DNA from: Archivesica marissinica
Lineage: Eukaryota > Mollusca > Bivalvia > Venerida > Vesicomyidae
Assembly (NCBI GenBank): GCA_014843695.1
Contig: CM026403.1
Location: 3,658,150-3,722,149, forward strand
Direction of reading: 5' to 3'
DNA length: 64,000 nucleotides
A program made the translations under genes and the position numbers. Below the pieces are notes generated by a model, which saw only the letters and a list, made by a program, of their open reading frames with translations, searched no databases and was not told where the DNA came from. This document shows, piece by piece, positions 11,196 to 23,887 of the stretch (position 1 is the stretch's first letter; the number at the start of each line of letters is the position of its first letter).

Positions 11196-12175
11196 GGGAT
11201 ATTTGGATCAAGTAGATGACCGGAGAAAGGATATTGGTATCGAGTAGATGACCGGAGATTGGTATAGAGTAGGTGAAAGGATATTGGTATAGAGTATGTG
11301 ACTGAAGAAAGGATATTGATATCGAGTAGATGACCGGAGAAAGGATATTGGTATCGAGTAGATGACCGGAGAAAGGATATTGGTGTAGAGTAGGTACCTA
11401 GAAAAAGGATATTGGTATAGAGTAGGTGCCTAGAGACAGGATATTGGTGTAGAGTAGGTGCCTAGAGAAAGGATATTGGTATAGAGTAGGTACCTAGAGA
11501 AAGGATATTGGTGTAGAGTAGATGACTGGAGAAAGGATATTGGTATAGAGTAGATGACCGGAGAAAGGATATTGGTATAGAGTAGGTGCCTAGAGAAAGG
11601 ATATTGGTATAGAGTAGGTGCCTAGAGAAAGGATATTGGTATAGAGTAGGTGCCTAGAGAAAGGATATTGGTATAAGAGTAGGTGCCTAGAGAAAGGATA
11701 TTGGTATAGAGTAGGTGCCTAGAGAAAGGATATTGGTAGAGTAGATGACTGGAGAAAGGATATTGGTATAGAGTAGGTGCCTAGAGAAAGGATTTGGTAT
11801 AGAGTAGGTGCCTAGAGAAAGGATATTGGTATATAGAGTAGGTGCCTAGAGAAAGGATATTGGTAGAGTAGATGACTGGAGAAAGGATATTGGTATAAGA
11901 GTAGGTACCTAGAGAAAGGATATTGGTAGAGTAGATGACTGGAGAAAGGATATTGGTATAGAGTAGGTGCCTAGAGAAAGGATATTGGTATAGAGTAGGT
12001 GCCTAGAGAAAGGATATTGTTGTAAAGTAGGTGCCTAGAGAAAGGATATTGGTGTAGAGTAGGTGCCTAGAGAAAGGATATTGGTGTAGAGTAGGTGCCT
12101 AGAGAAAGGATATTGGTATAGAGTAGATGACAAGAGAAAGGGTATTGTGATGTAGATGACTGACCCGAGAAAGGA
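11196..12175. repeat. 32-bp minisatellite, about 30 copies
   Basis: Tandem units of ggtgcctagagaaaggatat plus tggtatagagta. A second variant reads gatgac(c/t)ggagaaaggatat. Copies vary between 29 and 34 bp through small indels, and the first copies are the most divergent. No coding content. Confidence 0.95.
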
Positions 12176-12324
12176 TATTATGTACTACATACATGTCCAA
12201 AAGCACCATTTGAACAAACTTGGTAGTGGTCCACTAGGTGATGAATGCTACATGCTTCATCAAATGTAACGTGTGACCAAGATCAGACACAATTTTGTGC
12301 AAACAGAACCTGCTATTGTTACAA

Positions 12325-12945
12325 GGTTTTTCTTTCTGTTGGGCGACAATGACAAGGTTTTTCTTTCCGTTGGGCGACAATGACATGGTTTTTCTTTCCG
12401 TTGGGCGACAATGACAAGGATTTTTTTCCGTTGGGCGACAATGACAAAAGTTTTTCTTTTCGTTGGGCTACAATGACAAGGTTTTTCTTTCCGTTGGGCG
12501 ACAATGACAAGGTTATTCTTCTGTTGGGCGACAATGACAAGGATTTTCTTTCCATTGGGCGACAATGACAAGGATTTTCTTTCCGTTGGGCGACAATGAC
12601 AAGGTTATTCTTCTGTTGGGCGACAATGACAAGGATTTTCTTTCCATTGGGCGACAATGACAAGGATTTTCTTTCCGTTGGGCGACAATGACAAGGATTT
12701 TCTTTCCGTTGGGCGACAATGACAAGGTTTTTCTATTCGTTGGGCGACAATGATTTTCTTTCCGTTGGGCGACAATGACAAGGTTTTTCTTTTCGTTGGG
12801 CGACAATGACAAGGATTTTCTTTCCGTTGGGCGACAATGACAAGGTTTTTCTTTTCGTTGGGCGACAATGATTTTCTTTCCGTTGGGCGACAATGACAAG
12901 GTTTTTCTTTTCGTTGGGCGACAATGACAAGGTTTTTCTTTTGGA
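12325..12945. repeat. 31-bp minisatellite (first array)
   Basis: About 20 copies of a unit reading acaaggtttttctttccgtt plus gggcgacaatg, with some copies shortened to 22 bp. The part from 12626 onward is repeated identically after the assembly gap at 22080-22399. Long open frames on the minus strand (VIVAQRKE-type repeats) come only from the periodicity. Confidence 0.95.
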
Positions 12946-13284
12946 ACTGGCCAATTTACAAAAGAACCCAGACGGGCGAGGTTTTATATAAGAATAAATT
13001 GGATAAAATAGCTGTTACAAGATATTCCTTTATCGTCACCTAGTGGCCAATTTATTTAACGAAAGTGGTCGGTTATCGGCAGGAACCTAGATTTGATCAA
13101 ACTATATCTGGTGTCGACTTGTAACAATCTTAATTACTAGTGTGTACAAGGCAAATATTGACAAACGTCGATCACAATATGCCACATTGAGCTTTTGGTT
13201 CAGGTGAGCTAAAATTTAGTTACTTGTGCCGGTAGACGGACATGACATCATGGGTGCATTATATCAATAAGATGTTTATACAAA

Positions 13285-13645
13285 TTTATCTTAGCTCGAT
13301 TGCGAAACAATTTCCTACAACTTATATTAACCGTTAGCACGCTGTAGGCGAAATGAGCAGATAACAAATATGTAATATATTTCTTATTCTTCCTCGAAAG
13401 TAGGGCTTGTGACATTTCATTCAAATCGTCCCATCTCTGCTCATTTCGCCTACAGCATGCTAAAGGTTAATCACTCTCGAGACCTCATTTATGATGGAAT
13501 CCATCGCCACGAGGGAGAGAGCAGAGGCAATGTGGAATTGAAATGCCTTGCCTAAGGGCACAATCGTAACGGCTCCAGCGGGGCTCAATCTCCGGACCTG
13601 AAGCGTACGCACATCCACTGCGCTATCACGACTTCCACATAAGAT
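13285..13645 (-). mobile_element. SINE-B, full length, with nested insertion
   Basis: On its own strand it starts with a tRNA-like head (gtgatagcgcagtgg A box, gattgagccccgct B box). It then passes through 'attgtgcccttaggcaaggc', 'ctctccctcgtggcgatgg' and 'gaggtctcgagagtgatt' to the tail 'gtttcgcaatcgagctaag'. The tail is split by a 136-bp miniature element at a TTAA site. An identical copy is at 22739-23099. Confidence 0.85.
13331..13466. mobile_element. piggyBac-like miniature element inside SINE-B
   Basis: A 136-bp element with inverted ends: CCGTTAGCACGCTGTAGGCG on the left and, on the opposite strand at the right, CCTTTAGCATGCTGTAGGCG, continuing into aaatgagcaga. TTAA flanks both sides (13327-13330 and 13467-13470). 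Removing the element plus one TTAA restores the SINE-B sequence seen intact at 45352-45578. TTAA duplication and CC-starting termini point to piggyBac-type transposition. The copy at 22785-22920 is the same. Confidence 0.85.
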
Positions 13646-14041
13646 GTAATGGGGCGGACGGCTGCATTTGTTAAATTTTAATATAGTATTACTGTACTGG
13701 ATCTTTCAAAGGTGTGCAGGCATGTAAAACTACAGTAAATCAGTTACAAAATGATTTATGTTTAAATTTATTTTCTATACAATACAAATACAACTGCTGG
13801 TAAAATTCCCTCAACAATATACTAGACCAGTACTTCCTCAGAAAATACTTGTCTGTCTATTAGAAATGCCTGCATTTGTAAAGCACGGTGCAGAATTAAT
13901 TCAATTGACCATATGAATGAGCAGAAACGTCTCTAAATCTGCTGGCGATTATGTTTCTCTATGCCTCAGTCATCGGTGAACAACATCTCTACTAGCTCTG
14001 GTTTTGCACATTGTCCCTCTTCTAATCTTTGAGACTGAAAT

Positions 14042-14420
14042 ACATATGCATGAAACACAAGTGCCAGGCGCAAAACACAAGTCCCAGATGGAAGACACAA
14101 GTCTCAGACAGAAGACACAAGTCCTCGCCGGAAGAAACGAGTCCCGAAGAAAGACACGAGTCCCGAAGAAAGACACGAGTCCCGAAGAAAGACACGAGTC
14201 CCGAAGAAAGACACGAGTCCCGAAGAAAGACACGAGTCCCGAAGGAAGACACGAGTCTCAGAATGAAGACACAAGTCCTCGCCGGAAGAAACGAGTACCG
14301 TAGGAAGACACGAGTCCCAGATAGAAGACACAAGTCCCAGATGGAAGAAACGAGTCTCAGATGGAAAACACGAGTCTCAGATGAAAGACACAAGTCTCAG
14401 ATGGAAGACCAGAGTCCCAG
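14042..14420. repeat. 19/20-bp minisatellite
   Basis: About 19 copies in two interleaved variants: 19 bp (acgagtcccgaagaaagac) and 20 bp (gacacaagtcccagatggaa). It produces overlapping frames on both strands with no protein-like features. Repeated unchanged at 23496-23874. Confidence 0.93.
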
Positions 14421-14433
14421 ACATATAGATATT

Positions 14434-17400
14434 TTCAAGATACAATATATTGTCGCATCATCAAGTACAATTTACTGTCACATCTAAACCTCAAGATACA
14501 ATACACTGTCATGTCTAACATTTTATATACAATACACTGTCATCTCTAACCTTCTATATACAATACACTGTCATCTCTAACCTTCTATATACAATACACT
14601 GTCATCTCTAACCTTCTATATACAATACACTGTCATCTCTAACCTTCTATATACAATACACTGTCATCTCTAACCTTCTATATACAATACACTGTCATCT
14701 CTAACCTTTTATATACAATACACTGTCATCTCTAACCTTTTATATACAATACACTGTCATCTCTAACCTTTTATATACAATACACTGTCATCTATAACCT
14801 TTTATATACAATACACTGTCATCTCTAACCTTTTATATACAATACACTGTCATCTCTAACCTTCTATATACAATACACTGTCAGCTCTAACCTTTTATAT
14901 ACAATACACTGTCATCTCTAACCTTTTATATACAATATACTGTCATCTATAACCTTTTAGATACAATACACTGTCATCTATTACCTTTTATATACAATAC
15001 ACCGTCATCTATAACCTGTTATATACAATACACTGTCATCGCTAACCCACTGTCATCTATAACCTTTTATATACAATACACTGTCATCTCTAACCTTCTA
15101 TATACAATACACTGTCATCTCTAACCTTTTATATACAATACACTGTCAGCTCTAACCTTCTATATACAATACACTGTCATCGCTAACCTTTTATATACAA
15201 TACACTGTCATCTCTAACCTTTTATATACAATACACTGTCAGCTCTAACCTTCTATATACAATACACTGTCAGCTCTAACCTTTTATATACAATACACTG
15301 TCATTGCTAATCTTCTATATACAATACACTGTCATCTATAACGTTTTAGATACAATACACTGTCATTGCTAACCTTTTATATACAATACACTGTCATCGC
15401 TAACCTTTTATATACAATACACTGTCAGCTCTAACCTTTTATATACAATACACTGTCATCTCTAACCTTTTATATACAATACACTGTCATCTCTAACCTT
15501 TTATATACAATACACTGTCAGCTCTAACCTTCTATATACAATACACTGTCAGCTCTAACCTTTTATATACAATACACTGTCATTGCTAACCTTCTATATA
15601 CAATACACTGTCATCTCTAACCTTTTAATACAATACACTGTCACTAACCTTTTATATACAATACACTGTCATCTCTAACCTTTTATATACAATACACTGT
15701 CATCTCTAACCTTTTATATACAATACACTGTCATCTCTAACCTTTTATATACAATACACTGTCATCTCTAACCTTTTATATACAATACACTGTCATCTCT
15801 AACCTTTTATATACAATACACTGTCATCTCTAACCTTTTATATACAATACACTGTCATCTCTAACCTTTTATATACAATACACTGTCATCTATAACCTTT
15901 TATATACAATACACTGTCATCTCTAACCTTTTATATACAATACACTGTCATCTCTAACCTTCTATATACAATACACTGTCAGCTCTAACCTTTTATATAC
16001 AATACACTGTCATCTCTAACCTTTTATATACAATATACTGTCATCTATAACCTTTTAGATACAATACACTGTCATCTATTACCTTTTATATACAATACAC
16101 CGTCATCTATAACCTGTTATATACAATACACTGTCATCGCTAACCCACTGTCATCTATAACCTTTTATATACAATACACTGTCATCTCTAACCTTCTATA
16201 TACAATACACTGTCATCTCTAACCTTTTATATACAATACACTGTCAGCTCTAACCTTCTATATACAATACACTGTCATCGCTAACCTTTTATATACAATA
16301 CACTGTCATCTCTAACCTTTTATATACAATACACTGTCAGCTCTAACCTTCTATATACAATACACTGTCAGCTCTAACCTTTTATATACAATACACTGTC
16401 ATTGCTAATCTTCTATATACAATACACTGTCATTGCTAATCTTCTATATACAATACACTGTCATTGCTAACCTTTTATATACAATACACTGTCATCGCTA
16501 ACCTTTTATATACAATACACTGTCATCTCTAACCTTTTATATACAATACACTGTCATCTATAACGTTTTAGATACAATACACTGTCATTGCTAACCTTTT
16601 ATATACAATACACTGTCATCGCTAACCTTTTATATACAATACACTGTCAGCTCTAACCTTTTATATACAATACACTGTCATCTCTAACCTTTTATATACA
16701 ATACACTGTCAGCTCTAACCTTCTATATACAATACACTGTCAGCTATAACCTTTTATATACAATACACTGTCAGCTCTAACCTTCTATATACAATACACT
16801 GTCAGCTCTAACCTTTTATATACAATACACTGTCATCTCTAACCTTTTATATACAATACACTGTCATCTCTAACCTTCTATATACAATACACTGTCATCT
16901 CTAACGTTTTAGATACAATACACTGTCATTGCTAACCTTCTATATACAATACACTGTCATCTATAATGTTTTAGATACAATACACTGTCATCTATAACGT
17001 TTTATATACAATACACTGTCATCTCTAACCTTTTATATACAATACACTGTCATCTATAACGTTTTAGATACAATACACTGTCATTGCTAACCTTTTATAT
17101 ACAATACACTGTCATCGCTAACCTTTTATATACAATACACTGTCAGCTCTAACCTTTTATATACAATACACTGTCATCTCTAACCTTTTATATACAATAC
17201 ACTGTCAGCTCTAACCTTCTATATACAATACACTGTCAGCTATAACCTTTTATATACAATACACTGTCAGCTCTAACCTTCTATATACAATACACTGTCA
17301 GCTCTAACCTTTTATATACAATACACTGTCATCTCTAACCTTTTATATACAATACACTGTCATCTCTAACCTTCTATATACAATACACTGTCATCTATAA

Positions 17401-20400
17401 CGTTTTAGATACAATACACTGTCATTGCTAACCTTTTATATACAATACACTGTCATCGCTAACCTTTTATATACAATACACTGTCAGCTCTAACCTTTTA
17501 TATACAATACACTGTCATCTCTAACCTTTTATATACAATACACTGTCATCTCTAACCTTTTATATACAATACACTGTCAGCTCTAACCTTCTATATACAA
17601 TAAACTGTCAGCTCTAACCTTTTATATACAATACACTGTCATTGCTAATCTTCTATATACAATACACTGTCATCTATAACGTTTTAGATACAATACACTG
17701 TCATTGCTAACCTTTTATATACAATACACTGTCATCGCTAACCTTTTATATACAATACACTGTCAGCTCTAACCTTTTATATACAATACACTGTCATCTC
17801 TAACCTTTTATATACAATACACTGTCATCTCTAACCTTTTATATACAATACACTGTCAGCTCTAACCTTCTATATACAATAAACTGTCAGCTCTAACCTT
17901 TTATATACAATACACTGTCATTGCTAATCTTCTATATACAATACACTGTCATCTATAACGTTTTAGATACAATACACTGTCATCTCTAACCTTTTATATA
18001 CAATACACTGTCATCTCTAACCTTTTATATACAATACACTGTCATCTATAACCTTTTATATACAATACACTGTCATCTCTAACCGTTTATATACAATACA
18101 CTGTCATCTCTAACCTTCTATATACAATACACTGTCAGCTCTAACCTTTTATATACAATACACTGTCATCTCTAACCTTTTATATACAATATACTGTCAT
18201 CTATAACCTTTTAGATACAATACACTGTCATCTATTACCTTTTATATACAATACACCGTCATCTATAACCTGTTATATACAATACACTGTCATCGCTAAC
18301 CCACTGTCATCTATAACCTTTTATATACAATACACTGTCATCTCTAACCTTCTATATACAATACACTGTCATCTCTAACCTTTTATATACAATACACTGT
18401 CAGCTCTAACCTTCTATATACAATACACTGTCATCTATAACGTTTTAGATACAATACACTGTCATTGCTAACCTTTTATATACAATACACTGTCATCGCT
18501 AACCTTTTATATACAATACACTGTCAGCTCTAACCTTTTATATACAATACACTGTCATCTCTAACCTTTTATATACAATACACTGTCATCTCTAACCTTT
18601 TATATACAATACACTGTCAGCTCTAACCTTCTATATACAATAAACTGTCAGCTCTAACCTTTTATATACAATACACTGTCATTGCTAATCTTCTATATAC
18701 AATACACTGTCATCTATAACGTTTTAGATACAATACACTGTCATTGCTAACCTTTTATATACAATACACTGTCATCGCTAACCTTTTATATACAATACAC
18801 TGTCAGCTCTAACCTTTTATATACAATACACTGTCATCTCTAACCTTTTATATACAATACACTGTCAGCTCTAACCTTCTATATACAATACACTGTCAGC
18901 TATAACCTTTTATATACAATACACTGTCAGCTCTAACCTTCTATATACAATACACTGTCAGCTCTAACCTTTTATATACAATACACTGTCATCTCTAACC
19001 TTTTATATACAATACACTGTCATCTCTAACCTTCTATATACAATACACTGTCATCTCTAACCTTTTATATACAATACACTGTCATCTCTAACCTTTTATA
19101 TACAATACACTGTCATCTCTAACCTTTTATATACAATACACTGTCATCTCTAACCTTTTATATACAATACACTGTCATCTATAACCTTTTATATACAATA
19201 CACTGTCATCTCTAACCTTTTATATACAATACACTGTCATCTCTAACCTTTTATATACAATACACTGTCATCTCTAACCTTTTATATACAATACACTGTC
19301 ATCTATAACCTTTTATATACAATACACTGTCATCTCTAACCTTTTATATACAATACACTGTCATCTATTACCTTTTATATACAATACACCGTCATCTATA
19401 ACCTGTTATTACAATACACTGTCATCGCTAACCCACTGTCATCTATACCTTTTATATACAATACACTGTCATCTCTAACCTTCTATATACAATACACTGT
19501 CATCTCTAACCTTTTATATACAATACACTGTCAGCTCTAACCTTCTATATACAATACACTGTCATCGCTAACCTTTTATATACAATACACTGTCATCTCT
19601 AACCTTTTATATACAATACACTGTCAGCTCTAACCTTCTATATACAATACACTGTCAGCTCTAACCTTTTATATACAATACACTGTCATTGCTAATCTTC
19701 TATATACAATACACTGTCATCTATAACGTTTTAGATACAATACACTGTCATTGCTAACCTTTTATATACAATACACTGTCATCGCTAACCTTTTATATAC
19801 AATACACTGTCATCTCTAACCTTTTATATACAATACACTGTCATCTATAACGTTTTAGATACAATACACTGTCATTGCTAACCTTTTATATACAATACAC
19901 TGTCATCGCTAACCTTTTATATACAATACACTGTCAGCTCTAACCTTTTATATACAATACACTGTCATCTCTAACCTTTTATACAATACACTGTCAGCTC
20001 TAACCTTCTATATACAATACACTGTCAGCTATACCCTTTTATATACAATACACTGTCAGCTCTAACCTCTACCTTCTATATACAATACACTGTCAGCTCT
20101 AACCTTTTATATACAATACACTGTCATCTCTAACCTTTTTATATACAATACACTGTCATCTCTAACCTTCTATATACAATACACTGTCATCTCTAACGTT
20201 TTAGATACAATACACTGTCATTGCTAACCTTCTATATACAATACACTGTCATCTATAATGTTTTAGATACAATACACTGTCATCTATAACGTTTTATATA
20301 CAATACACTGTCATCTCTAACCTTTTATATACAATACACTGTCATCTATACGTTTTAGATACAATACACTGTCATCTTGCTAACCTTTTTATACAATATA

Positions 20401-21079
20401 CACTGTCATCGCTAACCTTTTATATACAATACACTGTCAGCTCTAACCTTTTATATACAATACACTGTCATCTCTAACCTTTTATATACAATACACTGTC
20501 AGCTCTAACCTTCTATATACAATACACTGTCAGCTATAACCTTTTATATACAATACACTGTCAGCTCTAACCTTCTATATACAATACACTGTCAGCTCTA
20601 ACCTTTTATATACAATACACTGTCATCTCTAACCTTTTATATACAATACACTGTCATCTCTAACCTTCTATATACAATACACTGTCATCTCTAACGTTTT
20701 AGATACAATACACTGTCATTGCTAACCTTCTATATACAATACACTGTCATCTATAATGTTTTAGATACAATACACTGTCATCTATAACCTTCTATATACA
20801 ATACACTGTCATCTATAACGTTTTAGATACAATACACTGTCATTGCTAACCTTTTATATACAATACACTGTCATCGCTAACCTTTTATATACAATACACT
20901 GTCATCTATAACCTTTTATATACAATACACTGTCATTGCTAATCTTCTATATACAATACACTGTCATCTATAACGTTTTAGATACAATACACTGTCATTG
21001 CTAACCTTTTATATACAATACACTGTCATCGCTAACCTTTTATATACAATACACTGTCAGCTCTAACCTTTTATATACA
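14434..21079. repeat. 31-bp satellite array, left of gap
   Basis: Roughly 210 copies of a 31-bp unit, ctctaaccttttatatacaa plus tacactgtcat. Recurrent variants are cagctctaacc, cattgctaatc, catcgctaacc and ataacgttttagatac. A truncated unit (gctaacccactgtcat) marks a higher-order period of about 1.1 kb: positions near 15042, 16139, 18296 and 19427. A cluster of small indels at about 19380-20400 looks like consensus error. The array stops at the run of Ns. Confidence 0.97.
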
Positions 21080-22079
21080 NNNNNNNNNNNNNNNNNNNNN
21101 NNNNNNNNNNNNNNNNNNNNNNNNNNNNNNNNNNNNNNNNNNNNNNNNNNNNNNNNNNNNNNNNNNNNNNNNNNNNNNNNNNNNNNNNNNNNNNNNNNNN
21201 NNNNNNNNNNNNNNNNNNNNNNNNNNNNNNNNNNNNNNNNNNNNNNNNNNNNNNNNNNNNNNNNNNNNNNNNNNNNNNNNNNNNNNNNNNNNNNNNNNNN
21301 NNNNNNNNNNNNNNNNNNNNNNNNNNNNNNNNNNNNNNNNNNNNNNNNNNNNNNNNNNNNNNNNNNNNNNNNNNNNNNNNNNNNNNNNNNNNNNNNNNNN
21401 NNNNNNNNNNNNNNNNNNNNNNNNNNNNNNNNNNNNNNNNNNNNNNNNNNNNNNNNNNNNNNNNNNNNNNNNNNNNNNNNNNNNNNNNNNNNNNNNNNNN
21501 NNNNNNNNNNNNNNNNNNNNNNNNNNNNNNNNNNNNNNNNNNNNNNNNNNNNNNNNNNNNNNNNNNNNNNNNNNNNNNNNNNNNNNNNNNNNNNNNNNNN
21601 NNNNNNNNNNNNNNNNNNNNNNNNNNNNNNNNNNNNNNNNNNNNNNNNNNNNNNNNNNNNNNNNNNNNNNNNNNNNNNNNNNNNNNNNNNNNNNNNNNNN
21701 NNNNNNNNNNNNNNNNNNNNNNNNNNNNNNNNNNNNNNNNNNNNNNNNNNNNNNNNNNNNNNNNNNNNNNNNNNNNNNNNNNNNNNNNNNNNNNNNNNNN
21801 NNNNNNNNNNNNNNNNNNNNNNNNNNNNNNNNNNNNNNNNNNNNNNNNNNNNNNNNNNNNNNNNNNNNNNNNNNNNNNNNNNNNNNNNNNNNNNNNNNNN
21901 NNNNNNNNNNNNNNNNNNNNNNNNNNNNNNNNNNNNNNNNNNNNNNNNNNNNNNNNNNNNNNNNNNNNNNNNNNNNNNNNNNNNNNNNNNNNNNNNNNNN
22001 NNNNNNNNNNNNNNNNNNNNNNNNNNNNNNNNNNNNNNNNNNNNNNNNNNNNNNNNNNNNNNNNNNNNNNNNNNNNNNN
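21080..22079. other. Assembly gap of exactly 1000 N
   Basis: A round-number block of N, so it is a scaffolding placeholder and not a measured length. The sequence right of it repeats sequence that starts 9454 bp earlier on the left, and the left end of the gap matches sequence about 9315 bp further on. Reading frames crossing it are meaningless. Confidence 0.98.
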
Positions 22080-22399
22080 ATGACAAGGATTTTCTTTCCA
22101 TTGGGCGACAATGACAAGGATTTTCTTTCCGTTGGGCGACAATGACAAGGATTTTCTTTCCGTTGGGCGACAATGACAAGGTTTTTCTATTCGTTGGGCG
22201 ACAATGATTTTCTTTCCGTTGGGCGACAATGACAAGGTTTTTCTTTTCGTTGGGCGACAATGACAAGGATTTTCTTTCCGTTGGGCGACAATGACAAGGT
22301 TTTTCTTTTCGTTGGGCGACAATGATTTTCTTTCCGTTGGGCGACAATGACAAGGTTTTTCTTTTCGTTGGGCGACAATGACAAGGTTTTTCTTTTGGA
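22080..22399. repeat. 31-bp minisatellite (second appearance)
   Basis: Repeats 12626-12945 base for base as far as I can see. The array begins abruptly at the gap edge inside a unit. Confidence 0.93.
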
Positions 22400-22738
22400 A
22401 CTGGCCAATTTACAAAAGAACCCAGACGGGCGAGGTTTTATATAAGAATAAATTGGATAAAATAGCTGTTACAAGATATTCCTTTATCGTCACCTAGTGG
22501 CCAATTTATTTAACGAAAGTGGTCGGTTATCGGCAGGAACCTAGATTTGATCAAACTATATCTGGTGTCGACTTGTAACAATCTTAATTACTAGTGTGTA
22601 CAAGGCAAATATTGACAAACGTCGATCACAATATGCCACATTGAGCTTTTGGTTCAGGTGAGCTAAAATTTAGTTACTTGTGCCGGTAGACGGACATGAC
22701 ATCATGGGTGCATTATATCAATAAGATGTTTATACAAA

Positions 22739-23099
22739 TTTATCTTAGCTCGATTGCGAAACAATTTCCTACAACTTATATTAACCGTTAGCACGCTGTA
22801 GGCGAAATGAGCAGATAACAAATATGTAATATATTTCTTATTCTTCCTCGAAAGTAGGGCTTGTGACATTTCATTCAAATCGTCCCATCTCTGCTCATTT
22901 CGCCTACAGCATGCTAAAGGTTAATCACTCTCGAGACCTCATTTATGATGGAATCCATCGCCACGAGGGAGAGAGCAGAGGCAATGTGGAATTGAAATGC
23001 CTTGCCTAAGGGCACAATCGTAACGGCTCCAGCGGGGCTCAATCTCCGGACCTGAAGCGTACGCACATCCACTGCGCTATCACGACTTCCACATAAGAT
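22739..23099 (-). mobile_element. SINE-B (second appearance)
   Basis: Same element as 13285-13645, including the nested insertion. Confidence 0.82.
22785..22920. mobile_element. piggyBac-like miniature element (second appearance)
   Basis: Same element as 13331-13466, flanked by TTAA at both ends. Confidence 0.82.
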
Positions 23100-23495
23100 G
23101 TAATGGGGCGGACGGCTGCATTTGTTAAATTTTAATATAGTATTACTGTACTGGATCTTTCAAAGGTGTGCAGGCATGTAAAACTACAGTAAATCAGTTA
23201 CAAAATGATTTATGTTTAAATTTATTTTCTATACAATACAAATACAACTGCTGGTAAAATTCCCTCAACAATATACTAGACCAGTACTTCCTCAGAAAAT
23301 ACTTGTCTGTCTATTAGAAATGCCTGCATTTGTAAAGCACGGTGCAGAATTAATTCAATTGACCATATGAATGAGCAGAAACGTCTCTAAATCTGCTGGC
23401 GATTATGTTTCTCTATGCCTCAGTCATCGGTGAACAACATCTCTACTAGCTCTGGTTTTGCACATTGTCCCTCTTCTAATCTTTGAGACTGAAAT

Positions 23496-23874
23496 ACATA
23501 TGCATGAAACACAAGTGCCAGGCGCAAAACACAAGTCCCAGATGGAAGACACAAGTCTCAGACAGAAGACACAAGTCCTCGCCGGAAGAAACGAGTCCCG
23601 AAGAAAGACACGAGTCCCGAAGAAAGACACGAGTCCCGAAGAAAGACACGAGTCCCGAAGAAAGACACGAGTCCCGAAGAAAGACACGAGTCCCGAAGGA
23701 AGACACGAGTCTCAGAATGAAGACACAAGTCCTCGCCGGAAGAAACGAGTACCGTAGGAAGACACGAGTCCCAGATAGAAGACACAAGTCCCAGATGGAA
23801 GAAACGAGTCTCAGATGGAAAACACGAGTCTCAGATGAAAGACACAAGTCTCAGATGGAAGACCAGAGTCCCAG
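23496..23874. repeat. 19/20-bp minisatellite (second appearance)
   Basis: Repeats 14042-14420 exactly as far as I can tell. Confidence 0.93.
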
Positions 23875-23887
23875 ACATATAGATATT

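Larger units (their letters stand above)
12946..14041. other. Unique spacer between arrays, repeated at 22400-23495
   Basis: Non-coding sequence separating two minisatellites. It holds a minus-strand piece at about 13146-13215 that begins, on that strand, tttagctcacctgaaccaaa; I recognise this as resembling a dispersed repeat family of bivalves. It also holds a SINE-B with a nested miniature transposon. The whole stretch recurs without visible change 9454 bp downstream, across the N gap. Confidence 0.7.
22400..23495. other. Second appearance of the unique spacer
   Basis: Repeats 12946-14041 with no difference that I can find by eye, including the SINE-B at 22739-23099. Perfect identity over non-repetitive DNA next to an N gap suggests redundant assembly and not an old duplication. 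Confidence 0.85.

Noticed and set aside
12319..12954. Minus-strand frames with VIVAQRKE-type repeats
   Set aside because: By-product of the 31-bp array; three frames are open at once and all change together.
21040..22353. Minus-strand open frames of 348-437 codons
   Set aside because: They run through the block of N and into minisatellite; the length is created by undetermined bases.
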